This document shows, one piece after another, positions 17,897 through 27,784 of a DNA stretch of 64,000 bases; positions within the stretch are counted from its first letter, which is position 1; every line of letters begins with the position of its first letter. The notes beneath the pieces were generated by a model that was not told the origin of the DNA, made no database searches, and was given only the letters and a program-made list of their open reading frames with translations. This DNA is from Alphaproteobacteria bacterium. Lineage in GTDB: Bacteria > Pseudomonadota > Alphaproteobacteria > Caulobacterales > Hyphomonadaceae. The stretch lies in assembly GCA_018969425.1 (NCBI GenBank), contig JAGWYJ010000007.1:1-64000 (forward strand). The letters are read 5' to 3'. The translations under genes were made by a program, and so were the position numbers.

Positions 17897-18802
17897 ATGG
17901 TGCGTGCTCTTATCGCAGGTCTGGCGGTCCTCGGGCTGGCCGCCTGCCAGCCCTCCTCCAGCATCAATCGGGAGGATCCCTATTCTAGCCTCTATCCATG
18001 GAACCCTGAGAGGCAGGGTGTCGTCACCCTTGAAAGCGGCGTTCAGTACGTCGTTATCTCGGATGGCAAGAGCAAGGACGCCTCGCCGACCCCGATGGAC
18101 GAGGTTGAGGTGCATTATGACGGTCGCCTCGCTTCAGATGGAACCAAGTTCGACAGTTCCTATGAGCGGGGCGAAACGGCGACCTTTCGTCTGAACCAGG
18201 TGATACCGGGCTGGACGGAAGGGCTTCAGAAGATGAAGCCCGGCGATCAATTCATGTTCTTCATTCCGGCGGCGCAAGGGTATGGAGAACGCGGGGCCGG
18301 AGGGGCGATCCCGCCGAACGCTGATCTGATGTTCCGCGTCGAGTTGCTGAAGGTCATTCCTGCTAAGCTTTCAGATGCCGAGGCCTGGAAAAAGTACTTT
18401 CCCTGGCCGACCTCGTCAGGGGACGTGATCCGGACCGCGTCAGGCCTTGAGTACGCCTCGATCCGCGAAGGCGCCGCCGAGGGCGAGATGGCGACAGATC
18501 AGGACTATGCCCGCGTTCATTTCGAGGGCCGGCTTGATGATGGAACCGTCGTCGCTTCGACCTTTGAAGCCCAGCAGCCCGAAATCTTCCCGATCGCGCA
18601 GCTGGTGCCGGGCTGGGCTGAAGCGCTGAAGCTGATGCGCCCGGGCGATCGCTGGATGGTGCGCTTTCCTGCTCACCTGATGTATGCCGGCGAGGGCGAT
18701 GGGCTGATCCCCCCGAATTCCTCAGTGACCTTCGAGGTTGAACTCGAAGAGATCATTCGAGTTCAATCCGAGCCGCCTGCGCCCTCTGCCGATCAAAAGT
18801 GA
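17897..18802 (+). CDS. Tandem FKBP-type peptidyl-prolyl isomerase, lipoprotein
   Basis: A 301-residue envelope protein with two FKBP domains. The start at 17897 has CAGGAG upstream and gives a lipoprotein signal, MVRALIAGLAVLGLAAC, so the mature Cys is residue 17. The first domain keeps the usual active-site residues: VHYDGRL, TKFDSS, IPGWTEGL and QGYGERG. The second keeps the fold (VPGWAEALKLMRPGDRW, IPPNSSVTFEVELEEI), but Tyr is Phe in VHFEGRL and the FD pair is replaced in GTVVAST, so it is probably inactive and may bind substrate. The likely role is folding of periplasmic or outer-membrane proteins. Confidence 0.92.
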   Translation: MVRALIAGLAVLGLAACQPSSSINREDPYSSLYPWNPERQGVVTLESGVQYVVISDGKSKDASPTPMDEVEVHYDGRLASDGTKFDSSYERGETATFRLNQVIPGWTEGLQKMKPGDQFMFFIPAAQGYGERGAGGAIPPNADLMFRVELLKVIPAKLSDAEAWKKYFPWPTSSGDVIRTASGLEYASIREGAAEGEMATDQDYARVHFEGRLDDGTVVASTFEAQQPEIFPIAQLVPGWAEALKLMRPGDRWMVRFPAHLMYAGEGDGLIPPNSSVTFEVELEEIIRVQSEPPAPSADQK

Positions 18803-18876
18803 CAGCTGAAGGGCGATCGATCGAGCTGACCGGAGTACCTGCCAGATCTCACTGTTTGGTGTGAGGGGGAACGCTC

Positions 18877-20031
18877 ATGAACCGGCTCGATGACGTCCGA
18901 TCGATCCTGTCGTCTCTGGTGGCGTTCGATACGACATCGAGGCGATCGAATCTGGATCTGATCGCCTGGACTGAGGCTTTTCTGGATCCATGGGCGACGT
19001 CCGTCATTCGATTGCCGTCAAGAGATGGCCTCAAGGCTAATCTCTGGGCGCGGTTCGGTCCGGACGAGCCTGGAGGTTGGGTCTTGTCCGGACATACGGA
19101 TGTGGTCCCCGTGGACGGCCAGCCGTGGGAGACAGATCCGTGGACCCTGACTGAGAGATCAGGTCGACTTTATGGTCGGGGCGCGTCGGACATGAAGGGA
19201 TTTCTGGCCCTGTGTCTTGCACACGCCAGGCAGTTTTCTGGGCGTCCGCTGAAGCGCCCTGTCCATTTTGCTTTCTCGTATGATGAAGAGGTGGGTTGCG
19301 CAGGCGTCGGGCCGATGATCGAGCAAATCATCATGAGGGGCGCTGCTCCATCTGTGGTCTGGGTCGGTGAGCCGACTTTGTGGAACGTGGTCTCCGCTCA
19401 CAAGGGGGTGCGGGTTTATGATGTGGTCGTGACGGGTAAGGACGCCCATTCGTCGAATCCGGCCCTCGGCGCCTCCGCCATTCACGAGGCCCTGGAACTT
19501 CTCGTGACGCTCCGCGGGATCGCACGTCAGGCGGAAATGTCTCCCGTCGCCGATCCGACGTTTGAACCAGCTTATCCAACGCTCACCATCGGCGCGATTT
19601 CAGGCGGTACCGCGGCCAATATTCTGGCGCGTGAGTGTCGGTTCACATTTGATCTTCGCTCAACGCCCGATGTGGATCCCGATGAGCTCCTGATGCCTTT
19701 CTTTGACCAGGTTCACAGATCAAGGGAGCGTCTGTCTGTTCATGGACCCGAATGCGGCGTAACCGTGCAAATGAACGCCGACGCACCCGGGCTCGGCAGG
19801 CGCGGCGATAGTGAGGCCGAACGGCTCCTGCGCCTCCTGACGGGCGATAACGCGGTTCGATCCGTGGCCTATGCGACCGAGGCGGGACTGTTTCAGCAGG
19901 CGGGATTATCGAGCGTCATCTGTGGGCCGGGTTCAATCGATCAGGCCCACCAGCCAAACGAATTCCTCGCCGTCTCCGAACTTGAGAGGGGTTTTCAGAT
20001 CTTCGATCGCTTTCTCGGGATCGTATCCTAA
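18877..20031 (+). CDS. argE: Acetylornithine deacetylase
   Basis: A 384-residue M20-family zinc hydrolase that releases acetate from N-acetylornithine in arginine synthesis. Metal ligands fit the family: His73 and the adjacent catalytic Asp75 in SGHTDVVP, Asp105 in GASDMKG, Glu137-Glu138 in SYDEEVGC, and VGEPT. A dimerisation domain starts near 180 (SAHKGVRVYDVVVTGKDAHSS). GGGGGAACGCTC precedes the ATG. Its stop interlocks with that of the convergent DUF3297 gene. Related M20 enzymes exist, but this profile is closest to ArgE. Confidence 0.92.
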   Translation: MNRLDDVRSILSSLVAFDTTSRRSNLDLIAWTEAFLDPWATSVIRLPSRDGLKANLWARFGPDEPGGWVLSGHTDVVPVDGQPWETDPWTLTERSGRLYGRGASDMKGFLALCLAHARQFSGRPLKRPVHFAFSYDEEVGCAGVGPMIEQIIMRGAAPSVVWVGEPTLWNVVSAHKGVRVYDVVVTGKDAHSSNPALGASAIHEALELLVTLRGIARQAEMSPVADPTFEPAYPTLTIGAISGGTAANILARECRFTFDLRSTPDVDPDELLMPFFDQVHRSRERLSVHGPECGVTVQMNADAPGLGRRGDSEAERLLRLLTGDNAVRSVAYATEAGLFQQAGLSSVICGPGSIDQAHQPNEFLAVSELERGFQIFDRFLGIVS

Positions 20032-20276
20032 GCCTGATCCTGCTTGTCGAGATAAGGCTCGACAAGCCCCTTGAGCTTCATGGTCAGCGGTCGGCCCTGG
20101 CGATCGACGGCAGCCCCTGCCACGACCCTCACCCATCCCTCGCTGATACAGTATTCCCAGACATTGGTTTTTTCGACACCGTTGAAACGGATCCCCACGC
20201 CCAGCTTGAGAAGCTCTTCGTTATAAAACGGGCTCTTGGGGTCCTGGCTCAGGCGGTCGGGCAGGGTGTCGGACAT
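20028..20276 (-). CDS. DUF3297 family protein
   Basis: An 82-residue protein of the DUF3297 family, common in alpha- and gammaproteobacteria and without known function. Conserved parts are LPDRLSxDPxSPFY at the start, GVGIRFNGVEKTNVWEYC, and GRPLTMKLKGLVEPYL at the end. GGGAGA nine bases upstream supports the ATG. It overlaps argE tail to tail by four bases. Confidence 0.9.
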   Translation of the reverse strand: MSDTLPDRLSQDPKSPFYNEELLKLGVGIRFNGVEKTNVWEYCISEGWVRVVAGAAVDRQGRPLTMKLKGLVEPYLDKQDQA

Positions 20277-20365
20277 CGGGTTTCTCCCGGGGATTAAACT
20301 ACGCCCTCAACTGCCCGAAATGCCCGCAGAACGCCAGACCCGACGGGCGCCCTCGGATTGTCCTG

Positions 20366-21211
20366 TCACCGAAGGCCAGGAAGCGGTCTTCCCCCCCAGG
20401 CGATGAAGGGGGGATTGAGAAATCCCCGTTCGACATGTCCGAACGTGAACGGCGTTCCGTCAGGATGCGATACGAAGCCTCCGGCCGCTTCAAGGACCGC
20501 CTGGCCTGCGGCTGTGTCCCATTCCATGGTGGGTCCGAACCGGGGATAGATGTCGGCGACCCCGGAGGCGACCAGGCAGAATTTCAGAGATGAACCAATC
20601 GCTGTGCGCTCCAGGACGCCATATTGCCCCAGGAAGGCGAGCGTTTGAGCGTCTAGGTGGGAGGAGCTGGTGACCGCCGTGAGGCCTGCTTTGGGATAGG
20701 GTCGGGTTCTGATTTCGTAGGCGTCGGACGCCTCGGGCCGCGAACCCGCCTCAAACCCGCGGTTCGCGTAGGAGCGACCTCCTCCGAAATACATTTCCCG
20801 TCGCGCTGGGGCGAATACGCACCCGGCAATCGCTGAACCATTCTCCACAAGGGCGATATTCACGGTGAAGTCGCCTCGCCTTTGGATGAACTCCTTTGTT
20901 CCATCCACTGGATCAACCAGAAGCATCATCCCGTCGACCGTGAATTCTCCCGTGGGGAGGCTGCCCGCGGCGGCGACTGCCTCCTCCGCCAGAACCGGAA
21001 TTCCGGGGAGATCCCGGGTAAGGCGCTCGAGAATGATCGCCTCGGCTCGCTCATCCGCATCGGAGACCGGACTGAGATCCGCCTTGCTTCGTGTCTCGAA
21101 ATCGCTGTTGTAGACGTCCATGACCGTTACGCCCGCAAGCGAGCATATGTCTGCCAGCAGCAACGCTATCCGAGCGGTCTCCGAAGAGGGGGTGGCGTTC
21201 TGTTCGGCCAT
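20366..21211 (-). CDS. cysQ: 3'(2'),5'-bisphosphate nucleotidase CysQ
   Basis: A 281-residue inositol-monophosphatase-family enzyme that removes the 3' phosphate of PAP, a by-product of sulfate assimilation. Metal-site motifs are visible: LAEEAVAAAG, then VDPVDGTKEFIQRRGDFTVNIAL, and the late WDTAAGQAVLEAAGG. The start MAEQNATP at 21211 is preferred over one nine codons upstream because AGGGAA lies about ten bases before it. The upstream start would overlap the divergent galE region. Confidence 0.94.
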   Translation of the reverse strand: MAEQNATPSSETARIALLLADICSLAGVTVMDVYNSDFETRSKADLSPVSDADERAEAIILERLTRDLPGIPVLAEEAVAAAGSLPTGEFTVDGMMLLVDPVDGTKEFIQRRGDFTVNIALVENGSAIAGCVFAPARREMYFGGGRSYANRGFEAGSRPEASDAYEIRTRPYPKAGLTAVTSSSHLDAQTLAFLGQYGVLERTAIGSSLKFCLVASGVADIYPRFGPTMEWDTAAGQAVLEAAGGFVSHPDGTPFTFGHVERGFLNPPFIAWGGRPLPGLR

Positions 21212-21374
21212 CTGTCGTATTCCCTGATTGACGAACACGCTTTGCGGGGCCGGCTGGACATGTCAATGCATGGGCTGTGAGGCCGTTCTGGACATGGGAT
21301 GGCCTGCAGGGACGGAGAAAAAGCGTTTCGCCTCAGAAAATCATGTGGGCGGAATGACATCTGGGGAAAAGGTC

Positions 21375-22361
21375 ATGACAGGTCGGACCGTGCTGATCGC
21401 CGGCGGAGCCGGTTACATCGGATCTCATGCGGCCAAGTCGTTGAGGGCCGCGGGACATAATCCTGTGGTGTTCGATAATCTCTCAACCGGCCATGAACAC
21501 GCCGTCAAATGGGGGCCGTTGGTTAGGGGAGACATTCGCGACCCTCACGCGGTCCGGTCGGCCCTTCGTGAACACCGTCCTGATCTGGTCATGCATTTCG
21601 CCGCCCGCATCGAGGTTGGCGAGGGAGAACGTGCCCCGGCGGAGTTTTACGACAACAATGTCGCGGGTTCGCTCAATCTCATCAGGGTGATGATGGAAGA
21701 AGGTGTGCGCTCGCTGGTCTTTTCATCGACTTGCGCGATTTATGGGGATCCCGAGCGGCTGCCTCTCACGGAAGATATGCCGAAGCGCCCTGTCAGCGTT
21801 TATGGACGCACCAAGCTGATGGTTGAGCAGATGCTTGAGGATATTGCGCGTGCGGAGGATTTCCGGTTTGCAGCGCTCAGATATTTTAATGCGTCGGGTG
21901 CCGATCCTGAAGGAGAGATCGGCGAAGAGCACGAGCCTGAGACCCATCTTATTCCCAATGCGCTGAAGGCGGCCGTCGGTCTGGGCGGCGCCATGAGGTT
22001 GTTCGGAAACGATTATCCGACGCCGGACGGCACGAATGTCCGCGATTTCGTCCATGTTTCAGATTTGGCCGACGCTCATAGCCTCGCAGCGGACCATCTC
22101 GTTCAGGGAGGAGGAAATCTTCAGCTCAATCTCGGGGTTGGAAAGGGCGTGACGGTTCTGGACGTGCTCAGGGCTGTCGAGAGGGCGACCGGCCGGCCCG
22201 TACCCTTCGAGATCGCACCGAGACGGGCGGGCGACGCAGTATCGCTCTATGCAGATACCGCGCGGGTAAGTAGCGCTCTCGCGTGGCGACCGCATCGATC
22301 GGACCTTGATACGATTGTCGGGTCCGCATGGCGTTTTCACAGAAAGTCATGGGGTCTGTGA
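21375..22361 (+). CDS. galE: UDP-glucose 4-epimerase
   Basis: A 328-residue extended short-chain dehydrogenase that interconverts UDP-glucose and UDP-galactose. NAD binding is shown by GGAGYIGSHAA near the N-terminus. The catalytic Tyr-x3-Lys is in VYGRTK, and the GalE mark YFNASGADPEGEIGEEHEPETH follows. The start at 21375 has GGGGAAAAGG upstream; the frame is open 49 codons earlier but without family sequence. With galU and the next epimerase it supplies UDP-sugars for surface glycans. Confidence 0.94.
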   Translation: MTGRTVLIAGGAGYIGSHAAKSLRAAGHNPVVFDNLSTGHEHAVKWGPLVRGDIRDPHAVRSALREHRPDLVMHFAARIEVGEGERAPAEFYDNNVAGSLNLIRVMMEEGVRSLVFSSTCAIYGDPERLPLTEDMPKRPVSVYGRTKLMVEQMLEDIARAEDFRFAALRYFNASGADPEGEIGEEHEPETHLIPNALKAAVGLGGAMRLFGNDYPTPDGTNVRDFVHVSDLADAHSLAADHLVQGGGNLQLNLGVGKGVTVLDVLRAVERATGRPVPFEIAPRRAGDAVSLYADTARVSSALAWRPHRSDLDTIVGSAWRFHRKSWGL

Positions 22362-22495
22362 GATCGCAGCAATAAGCATGACGGCCAGGAGTGAGGTGAC
22401 CCTTGCTCTGTCTGCTTTGCATTAGGCGGCGTTTCGGCCTAGTTTCGATCCTTGCGTGATGAGGGGCGCGAACCCTCGCAGAAGGTGCCTCGGTC

Positions 22496-23458
22496 ATGCG
22501 AATTCTCCTCACAGGGGTCGCAGGGTTCATCGGATTCCACCTGGCCCGCGCGCTGCTGGCCCGGGGCCATGAGATCCGTGGCCTCGATAGCCTCAACGCG
22601 TATTATGATCCTCAGCTGAAGCGGGATCGCCTTTCGGAGATTGGCGATAGGCCTGGGTTCTCGTTTCGTGAGGTTGACATCGCCGACCCGGAGGCCCTTG
22701 AGACGGCGTGTGAGGGATACTCCGCGGAGGTGATCATCCACCTCGCTGCCCAGGCAGGGGTCCGGTACTCGCTGATCAATCCGCGAGCTTATGTCGATTC
22801 AAATGTCCACGGGCAGCTCAACCTGCTTGAGCACGCGCGGACGCAATCTGGTCTTCGGCATTTTATCTATGCCTCCTCGTCTTCGGTTTACGGGGATCGC
22901 TCGGATGGACCCTTCCGTGAGACGGATCGATGCGATTCGCCTGCCTCGATTTATGCTGCAACCAAAAGATCCGGCGAGTTGCTCACCGAGACATATTCGC
23001 GGCTTTATGGACTGACGGCTTCGGGCTTAAGGTTTTTCACGGTCTATGGACCGTGGGGTCGGCCCGACATGGCTTATTGGTCATTCACCGAGGCCGTGTT
23101 GCGCGAAAGGCCGATCCAGCTCTTCAATGGAGGTCAGCTGAGACGGGATTTCACCTGTATCGACGATATCGTCGAGGCGATTGTCCGCATGGCGGAGGTC
23201 GATCCAGAAGCCGGCCATCAGATCTACAATATCGGAAACTCCAGCCCAGTGACGCTTGATCGTTTTGTCAGAGCGATCGAGACCTCGTGTGGGCGAAAAG
23301 CGATCCGCGAGTACGCTCCTATGCAGCCTGGAGACGTAGGTGAGACATATGCAGACGTCTCAAAACTGGAGGCGCGCTATGGGTACCGACCTCAGGTTGC
23401 GATCGAGGATGGGATTGATCGCTTCGTGACATGGTTCCGCAGGCGGAGCGACCTCTGA
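22496..23458 (+). CDS. NAD-dependent epimerase, UDP-glucuronate 4-epimerase-like
   Basis: A 320-residue extended SDR epimerase. The N-terminus reads TGVAGFIGFHLA, followed by NAYYDPQLKRDRL. AAQAGVRYSLINPRAYVDSN and FTVYGPWGRPDMAYW are typical of UDP-glucuronate 4-epimerases (CapI/LspL group), and YAATKRSGE holds the catalytic Tyr and Lys. The product would be UDP-galacturonate, used in capsule, O-antigen or lipid A decoration. AGAAGGTG precedes the ATG. No UDP-glucose dehydrogenase is in the window. Confidence 0.88.
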   Translation: MRILLTGVAGFIGFHLARALLARGHEIRGLDSLNAYYDPQLKRDRLSEIGDRPGFSFREVDIADPEALETACEGYSAEVIIHLAAQAGVRYSLINPRAYVDSNVHGQLNLLEHARTQSGLRHFIYASSSSVYGDRSDGPFRETDRCDSPASIYAATKRSGELLTETYSRLYGLTASGLRFFTVYGPWGRPDMAYWSFTEAVLRERPIQLFNGGQLRRDFTCIDDIVEAIVRMAEVDPEAGHQIYNIGNSSPVTLDRFVRAIETSCGRKAIREYAPMQPGDVGETYADVSKLEARYGYRPQVAIEDGIDRFVTWFRRRSDL

Positions 23459-23474
23459 GTTATGTCCGGAGGGA

Positions 23475-24356
23475 TCAGGTCTGCTTGAGCAGGTCCGTCA
23501 GGATCCTCTGGGCGTCTTTGCCAAGATCTTTGTGGGCGAGCGCCATGGCCGCGAAGGCCTGAAGATAGAGCAGCTTATCCCCGCAATCATAGTCCTGGCC
23601 GTCATAGCGAAGCGCGTGAAAGGACTGGAGGGTCATGAGCCGGAGCATGGCGTCCGTCAGCTGGATCTCGCCTCCTGCGCCCGGGGTCTGTGTGGCGAGG
23701 AGATCGAAGATTTCCGGCTGAAGGATGTATCGTCCTGTAATCTTGAGGCGCGAAGGCGCCTCCGCGGCCGGCGGCTTTTCAACCATTCCTTTCATCGGGA
23801 TGAGCGGACCGGCTGGCGCCCCAAGCGGATCAATGACGCCATAGGACGAGACCCGTTCAGCCGGAACCTCGTCTACGGCGACAATGTTGCCGCCAACCTC
23901 CCGATAGGCCGCTATCATCTGGGAGAGGCATGAGGGCGATGCCTGGACCAGAACATCAGGCAGAAGCACCGCAAACGGCTCATCGCCGATGAGATCGCGG
24001 GCGCAAAGAACAGCATGGCCAAGTCCAAGGGCCTGTTGCTGACGCGTGAAGCTGGCGGCTCCAGCGGGCAGGGCGGCGCGCCGCAATTCTGCGAGGAGAT
24101 CGGACTTACCCTTCGCCGAAAGCTGGGATTCCAGCTCGAAGGCATGGTCAAAATAGTCCTCGATGGACCCCTTGTTGCGCCCCGTGACGAAGACGAAATG
24201 CTCGATCCCGGCCTCGCGCGCCTCGTCGACGACATACTGGATGGCTGGACGGTCAAAGACCGTAAGCATTTCCTTTGGGACAGTTTTTGTCGCCGGCAAT
24301 ACCCGTGTCCCAAATCCTGCCACGGGCAGAACGGCTTTCCGAACGGGCTTTGACAT
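23475..24356 (-). CDS. galU: UTP-glucose-1-phosphate uridylyltransferase
   Basis: A 293-residue nucleotidyltransferase making UDP-glucose. Features are AVLPVAGFGTRVLPATKTVPKEML at the N-terminus (the nucleotide loop), FVFVTGRNKGSIEDYFD, LGLGHAVLCAR, FAVLLPDVLV, MVEKP, and YDCGDKLLYLQA near the end. GGAGCC precedes the ATG. It converges with the epimerase gene upstream and lies on the same strand as glmS. Confidence 0.95.
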   Translation of the reverse strand: MSKPVRKAVLPVAGFGTRVLPATKTVPKEMLTVFDRPAIQYVVDEAREAGIEHFVFVTGRNKGSIEDYFDHAFELESQLSAKGKSDLLAELRRAALPAGAASFTRQQQALGLGHAVLCARDLIGDEPFAVLLPDVLVQASPSCLSQMIAAYREVGGNIVAVDEVPAERVSSYGVIDPLGAPAGPLIPMKGMVEKPPAAEAPSRLKITGRYILQPEIFDLLATQTPGAGGEIQLTDAMLRLMTLQSFHALRYDGQDYDCGDKLLYLQAFAAMALAHKDLGKDAQRILTDLLKQT

Positions 24357-24425
24357 GGAGGCTCCGGATAATGAACGATCCTCAATCGGACCACTTCTTG
24401 CAGCAATCTTTGTGCCGCAGTCGGG

Positions 24426-26261
24426 CTACTCGACCGTCACCGACTTGGCGAGATTGCGCGGCTGGTCGACATCGGTCCCTTTTTCAACCGCAACGTGGTA
24501 GGCAAGCAGCTGGAGGGGAATGACCCCGATCAAGGGCTGAAGCACGCTCTCGCAGGTGGGCGTCTCCAGAACGGCCCACGGCGCGGAGCCAGCGGCCGAT
24601 CTGCCGCGAGCGTCAGTAATCAACAGAACCCGGCCACGACGCGCGGCCACTTCCTGAAGATTGGAGAGAGACTTCTCGAACAGGTGATCGAACGGGGCGG
24701 TCATCACGACGGGCGTTCGCTCATCGATCAGGGCGATCGGTCCGTGCTTGAGCTCCCCCGACGCATAGCCCTCAGCATGAATATAGGAGATTTCTTTCAG
24801 CTTGAGAGCGCCTTCAAGAGCGATCGGAAAGTTCTGGCCTCGGCCCAGGTACAGGACGTCACGCGCCTTGGCGAGCTCTACGGCGATCGGGCGGATGTCC
24901 GTCTCCAGCTTGAGTGCGTCTCCGATCAGCCTCGGCAATTCCAGTAAGGATGTAACGAGCCGCTGCTCGTCCTCTTCAGTAAGACGGCCGCGCTGGCGAC
25001 CCGCAGCGATAGCAAGGCAGAGGAGGGCGCAAAGCTGAGCGGTAAAGGCCTTGGTCGAGGCGACGCCGACCTCAACGCCTGCATGGGTTGGAAACACAAT
25101 GTCGGCCTGCCGTGCGATGGAGGAGGTCGGGACATTGACAACCGCTGCGGTGAGGACACCGCGAGCTTTGCAGTATTCAAGCGCGGCCTTTGTGTCCGCG
25201 GTTTCACCGGACTGGGTAACAACAAGAGCGAGCGTCCGTGGAGGAAGCACGGGGTCCCGATAACGAAACTCTGAGGCGACATCGACATCTGTGGAGACGC
25301 CCGCGAGCTGCTCAAACCAGTACCTGGCCACATATCCGGCATAATAAGCGGTGCCGCAGGCGACAATCTGGATACGGTCGATGGCGGAAAAGTCGACCTT
25401 ATGTCCCGATGACTGGTCGGGAAGTTCCACCGCTCCCCTGAATGCGTCGACATAGGCGCTGATCGTCCGACTTGAGAAATCGGGTTGCTCAAAGATCTCC
25501 TTTTGCATGAAGTGCCGATAGACGCCCTTCTCGGCGGCCGCCCCCGCGTCGGGGACGAGGGTGGTCGGTCGGGAAACGGGTGTGTCGGTCTCTGTGAAAA
25601 CAAGGGCTTCAGTTCGCGACAGAGCGCACCAGTCGCCCTCTTCAAGATAGATCACCTTCTGAGTAAAGGGGCCGACGGCCAGAGCATCCGACCCCAGATA
25701 CATCTCGCCGTCTCCAAGACCGATGACGAGGGGAGAGCCCCGTCTGGCCCCGAGAATAAGGTCATCCTCACCTGCGATGAGAGCGGCGATTGCAAAGGCC
25801 CCCCTGAGCTGGGTCAGGGTCCTCGAGAAAGCTGTTCGCGCATCAAGCCCCGCTTCAAGACCTTCATCGATGAGGTGAGCAATCGTCTCCGAATCCGTCT
25901 CCGAGGTGAAAACCCGTCCGCGGCTCTCAAGCTGGTCCCGAAGCTCGCGGAAATTCTCGATGATGCCGTTATGGACGATCGCGACGCGGCCTGCGGCATG
26001 GGGATGGGCATTGGCTTCATTCGCTTCGCCGTGCGTCGCCCAGCGCGTATGACCGATCCCAATAAGACCTGTCGGACCGGCTGCGCTGACCATGTCCGCC
26101 AGATTGCCGAGCTTGCCAGGAGCGCGGATGCGCTGGATCCCGACATCCTTCAGTAGGGCGATGCCAGCGCTGTCATATCCTCGATACTCCAGACGCCGGA
26201 GCGCTTCTACGAGACGCATAGCGACCGGTCTGACGCCGACGATACCGATAATGCCGCACAT
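24426..26261 (-). CDS. glmS: Glutamine-fructose-6-phosphate aminotransferase
   Basis: A 611-residue enzyme making glucosamine-6-phosphate, the entry step to peptidoglycan and lipid A. Cys2 (MCGIIGIVG) is the glutaminase nucleophile. The N-terminal Ntn domain includes GHTRWATHG and HNGIIENF. Two SIS domains follow (CGTAYYAGYVARYWFE, VTQSGETADT; YLGRGQNFPIALEGALKLKE). It ends with the canonical NLAKSVTVE. No glmS riboswitch is expected or seen. It is divergent from glmM, the next step. Confidence 0.97.
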   Translation of the reverse strand: MCGIIGIVGVRPVAMRLVEALRRLEYRGYDSAGIALLKDVGIQRIRAPGKLGNLADMVSAAGPTGLIGIGHTRWATHGEANEANAHPHAAGRVAIVHNGIIENFRELRDQLESRGRVFTSETDSETIAHLIDEGLEAGLDARTAFSRTLTQLRGAFAIAALIAGEDDLILGARRGSPLVIGLGDGEMYLGSDALAVGPFTQKVIYLEEGDWCALSRTEALVFTETDTPVSRPTTLVPDAGAAAEKGVYRHFMQKEIFEQPDFSSRTISAYVDAFRGAVELPDQSSGHKVDFSAIDRIQIVACGTAYYAGYVARYWFEQLAGVSTDVDVASEFRYRDPVLPPRTLALVVTQSGETADTKAALEYCKARGVLTAAVVNVPTSSIARQADIVFPTHAGVEVGVASTKAFTAQLCALLCLAIAAGRQRGRLTEEDEQRLVTSLLELPRLIGDALKLETDIRPIAVELAKARDVLYLGRGQNFPIALEGALKLKEISYIHAEGYASGELKHGPIALIDERTPVVMTAPFDHLFEKSLSNLQEVAARRGRVLLITDARGRSAAGSAPWAVLETPTCESVLQPLIGVIPLQLLAYHVAVEKGTDVDQPRNLAKSVTVE

Positions 26262-26431
26262 GGGGGGAATCCGAACTGATGACGCAGCTCATCTACAGGC
26301 GGAAGCGGCGTTAAGGTATCGCAAAAAAGCGTCAGGCGGCGTCACGAATGTCACGACTGCGCGACAGGATCTGGTAAGGGGGCGGGAGATCTGGTGGGCG
26401 TTGATGGTATCCGTGGAACGTTGGTGAGCAC

Positions 26432-27778
26432 ATGAGCGGTCGCAAGATCTTTGGAACGGACGGTATTCGCGGGCAGGTAAACTCCTGGCCCGTGACGCCT
26501 GAGATGGCCATGCGCCTCGGAATGGCGGCCGCAGCCTATTTCCGGCGCTCGGAACCACGCCGACATCTGGTGGTGATTGGCAAGGATACGCGTCTTTCAG
26601 GCTACATGCTCGAGCCGGCCCTGACAGCGGGTTTTACGGCCAAGGGAATGGATGTGGTCTTGTTCGGCCCGCTCCCGACCCCCGGTGTTTCGATGCTGAC
26701 GCGCTCGCTCCGGGCGGATCTCGGCGTCATGATTTCAGCGTCTCATAATGGTTATCAGGACAACGGCATCAAGCTGTTTGGACCCGATGGATACAAGCTG
26801 TCGGATGAGGCCGAGCTCGCGATTGAGGGGTTGATGAGCAAGGGGCTCGATGAGGATCTCGTAGCGCCAGCCGACCTTGGGCGCGCTCAGCGGGTCGACG
26901 ATGCGCAGTCCCGATATGTTGAGATCGTCAAGGCGACCTTCCCACGTAAGCTGCGTCTGTCCAATCTTCGCATCGTCATCGATTGCGCCAATGGCGCCGC
27001 CTACAAGGTCGCACCCAAGGCATTGTTTGAGCTGGGGGCGGAGGTTTTTCCCATCGGGGTGGACCCCTCAGGGTTCAACATCAATCGCGAGGTCGGATCG
27101 ACGGATACGCGAGCCCTGGTCGAAGCCGTGCACCGGTATCGCGCTGACATTGGGATCGCGCTCGATGGGGACGCCGACAGGGTGGTGCTCTGTGATGAGA
27201 CCGGGCGAATCATAGATGGGGATCAGCTTTTGGGTCTCATCGCGCAGAGCTGGAAGGCGCAGGGGCGTCTCGCCAAAAATGCGGTGGTGGCCACGGTTAT
27301 GTCCAATCTGGGCCTTGAGACCCATCTCAAGGGTCTGGGCGTTCGTCTCGAGCGGACGCAGGTTGGGGACCGCTATGTCGTCGGTCGGATGATGGACAAG
27401 GGCATCAATGTGGGCGGCGAGCAGTCTGGCCACATCGTTCTGTCCGATTTTTCGACAACCGGCGATGGGCTGGTTGCGGCCCTGCAGGTACTGGCGGTGA
27501 TGATTGAGACCGGACGTCGTCTGAGCGAAGTCGCGCACGTTTTTGATCCCGCGCCCCAGCGGCTGGTCAATCGTCCTTACAAGGGCGGAGATCCGCTCGC
27601 CCGTAAACACGTTCAGGAGGCTATCGCGGCAGCCGAAAAGGCTCTGGGATCCCGAGGCCGCCTGCTGGTTCGTCGGTCGGGAACAGAACCGATTATCCGT
27701 GTCATGGCGCAGGCGGAGACGGACGATCTTGTCCATGAGGCGGTCGATGGAGTGTTGGCGTCTCTCGATCGAGATTAG
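26432..27778 (+). CDS. glmM: Phosphoglucosamine mutase
   Basis: A 448-residue alpha-D-phosphohexomutase converting glucosamine-6-phosphate to glucosamine-1-phosphate. The phosphoserine is Ser104 in [14 protein letters not shown]. The metal loop is [10 protein letters not shown], the sugar loop GEQSGHIVL, and the phosphate site [12 protein letters not shown]. In many alphaproteobacteria glmM lies just after ftsH; here it is paired head to head with glmS, so consecutive steps of one pathway share a 170-base intergenic region. Confidence 0.97.
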   Translation: MSGRKIFGTDGIRGQVNSWPVTPEMAMRLGMAAAAYFRRSEPRRHLVVIGKDTRLSGYMLEPALTAGFTAKGMDVVLFGPLPTPGVSMLTRSLRADLGVMISASHNGYQDNGIKLFGPDGYKLSDEAELAIEGLMSKGLDEDLVAPADLGRAQRVDDAQSRYVEIVKATFPRKLRLSNLRIVIDCANGAAYKVAPKALFELGAEVFPIGVDPSGFNINREVGSTDTRALVEAVHRYRADIGIALDGDADRVVLCDETGRIIDGDQLLGLIAQSWKAQGRLAKNAVVATVMSNLGLETHLKGLGVRLERTQVGDRYVVGRMMDKGINVGGEQSGHIVLSDFSTTGDGLVAALQVLAVMIETGRRLSEVAHVFDPAPQRLVNRPYKGGDPLARKHVQEAIAAAEKALGSRGRLLVRRSGTEPIIRVMAQAETDDLVHEAVDGVLASLDRD

Positions 27779-27784
27779 TGGGCG

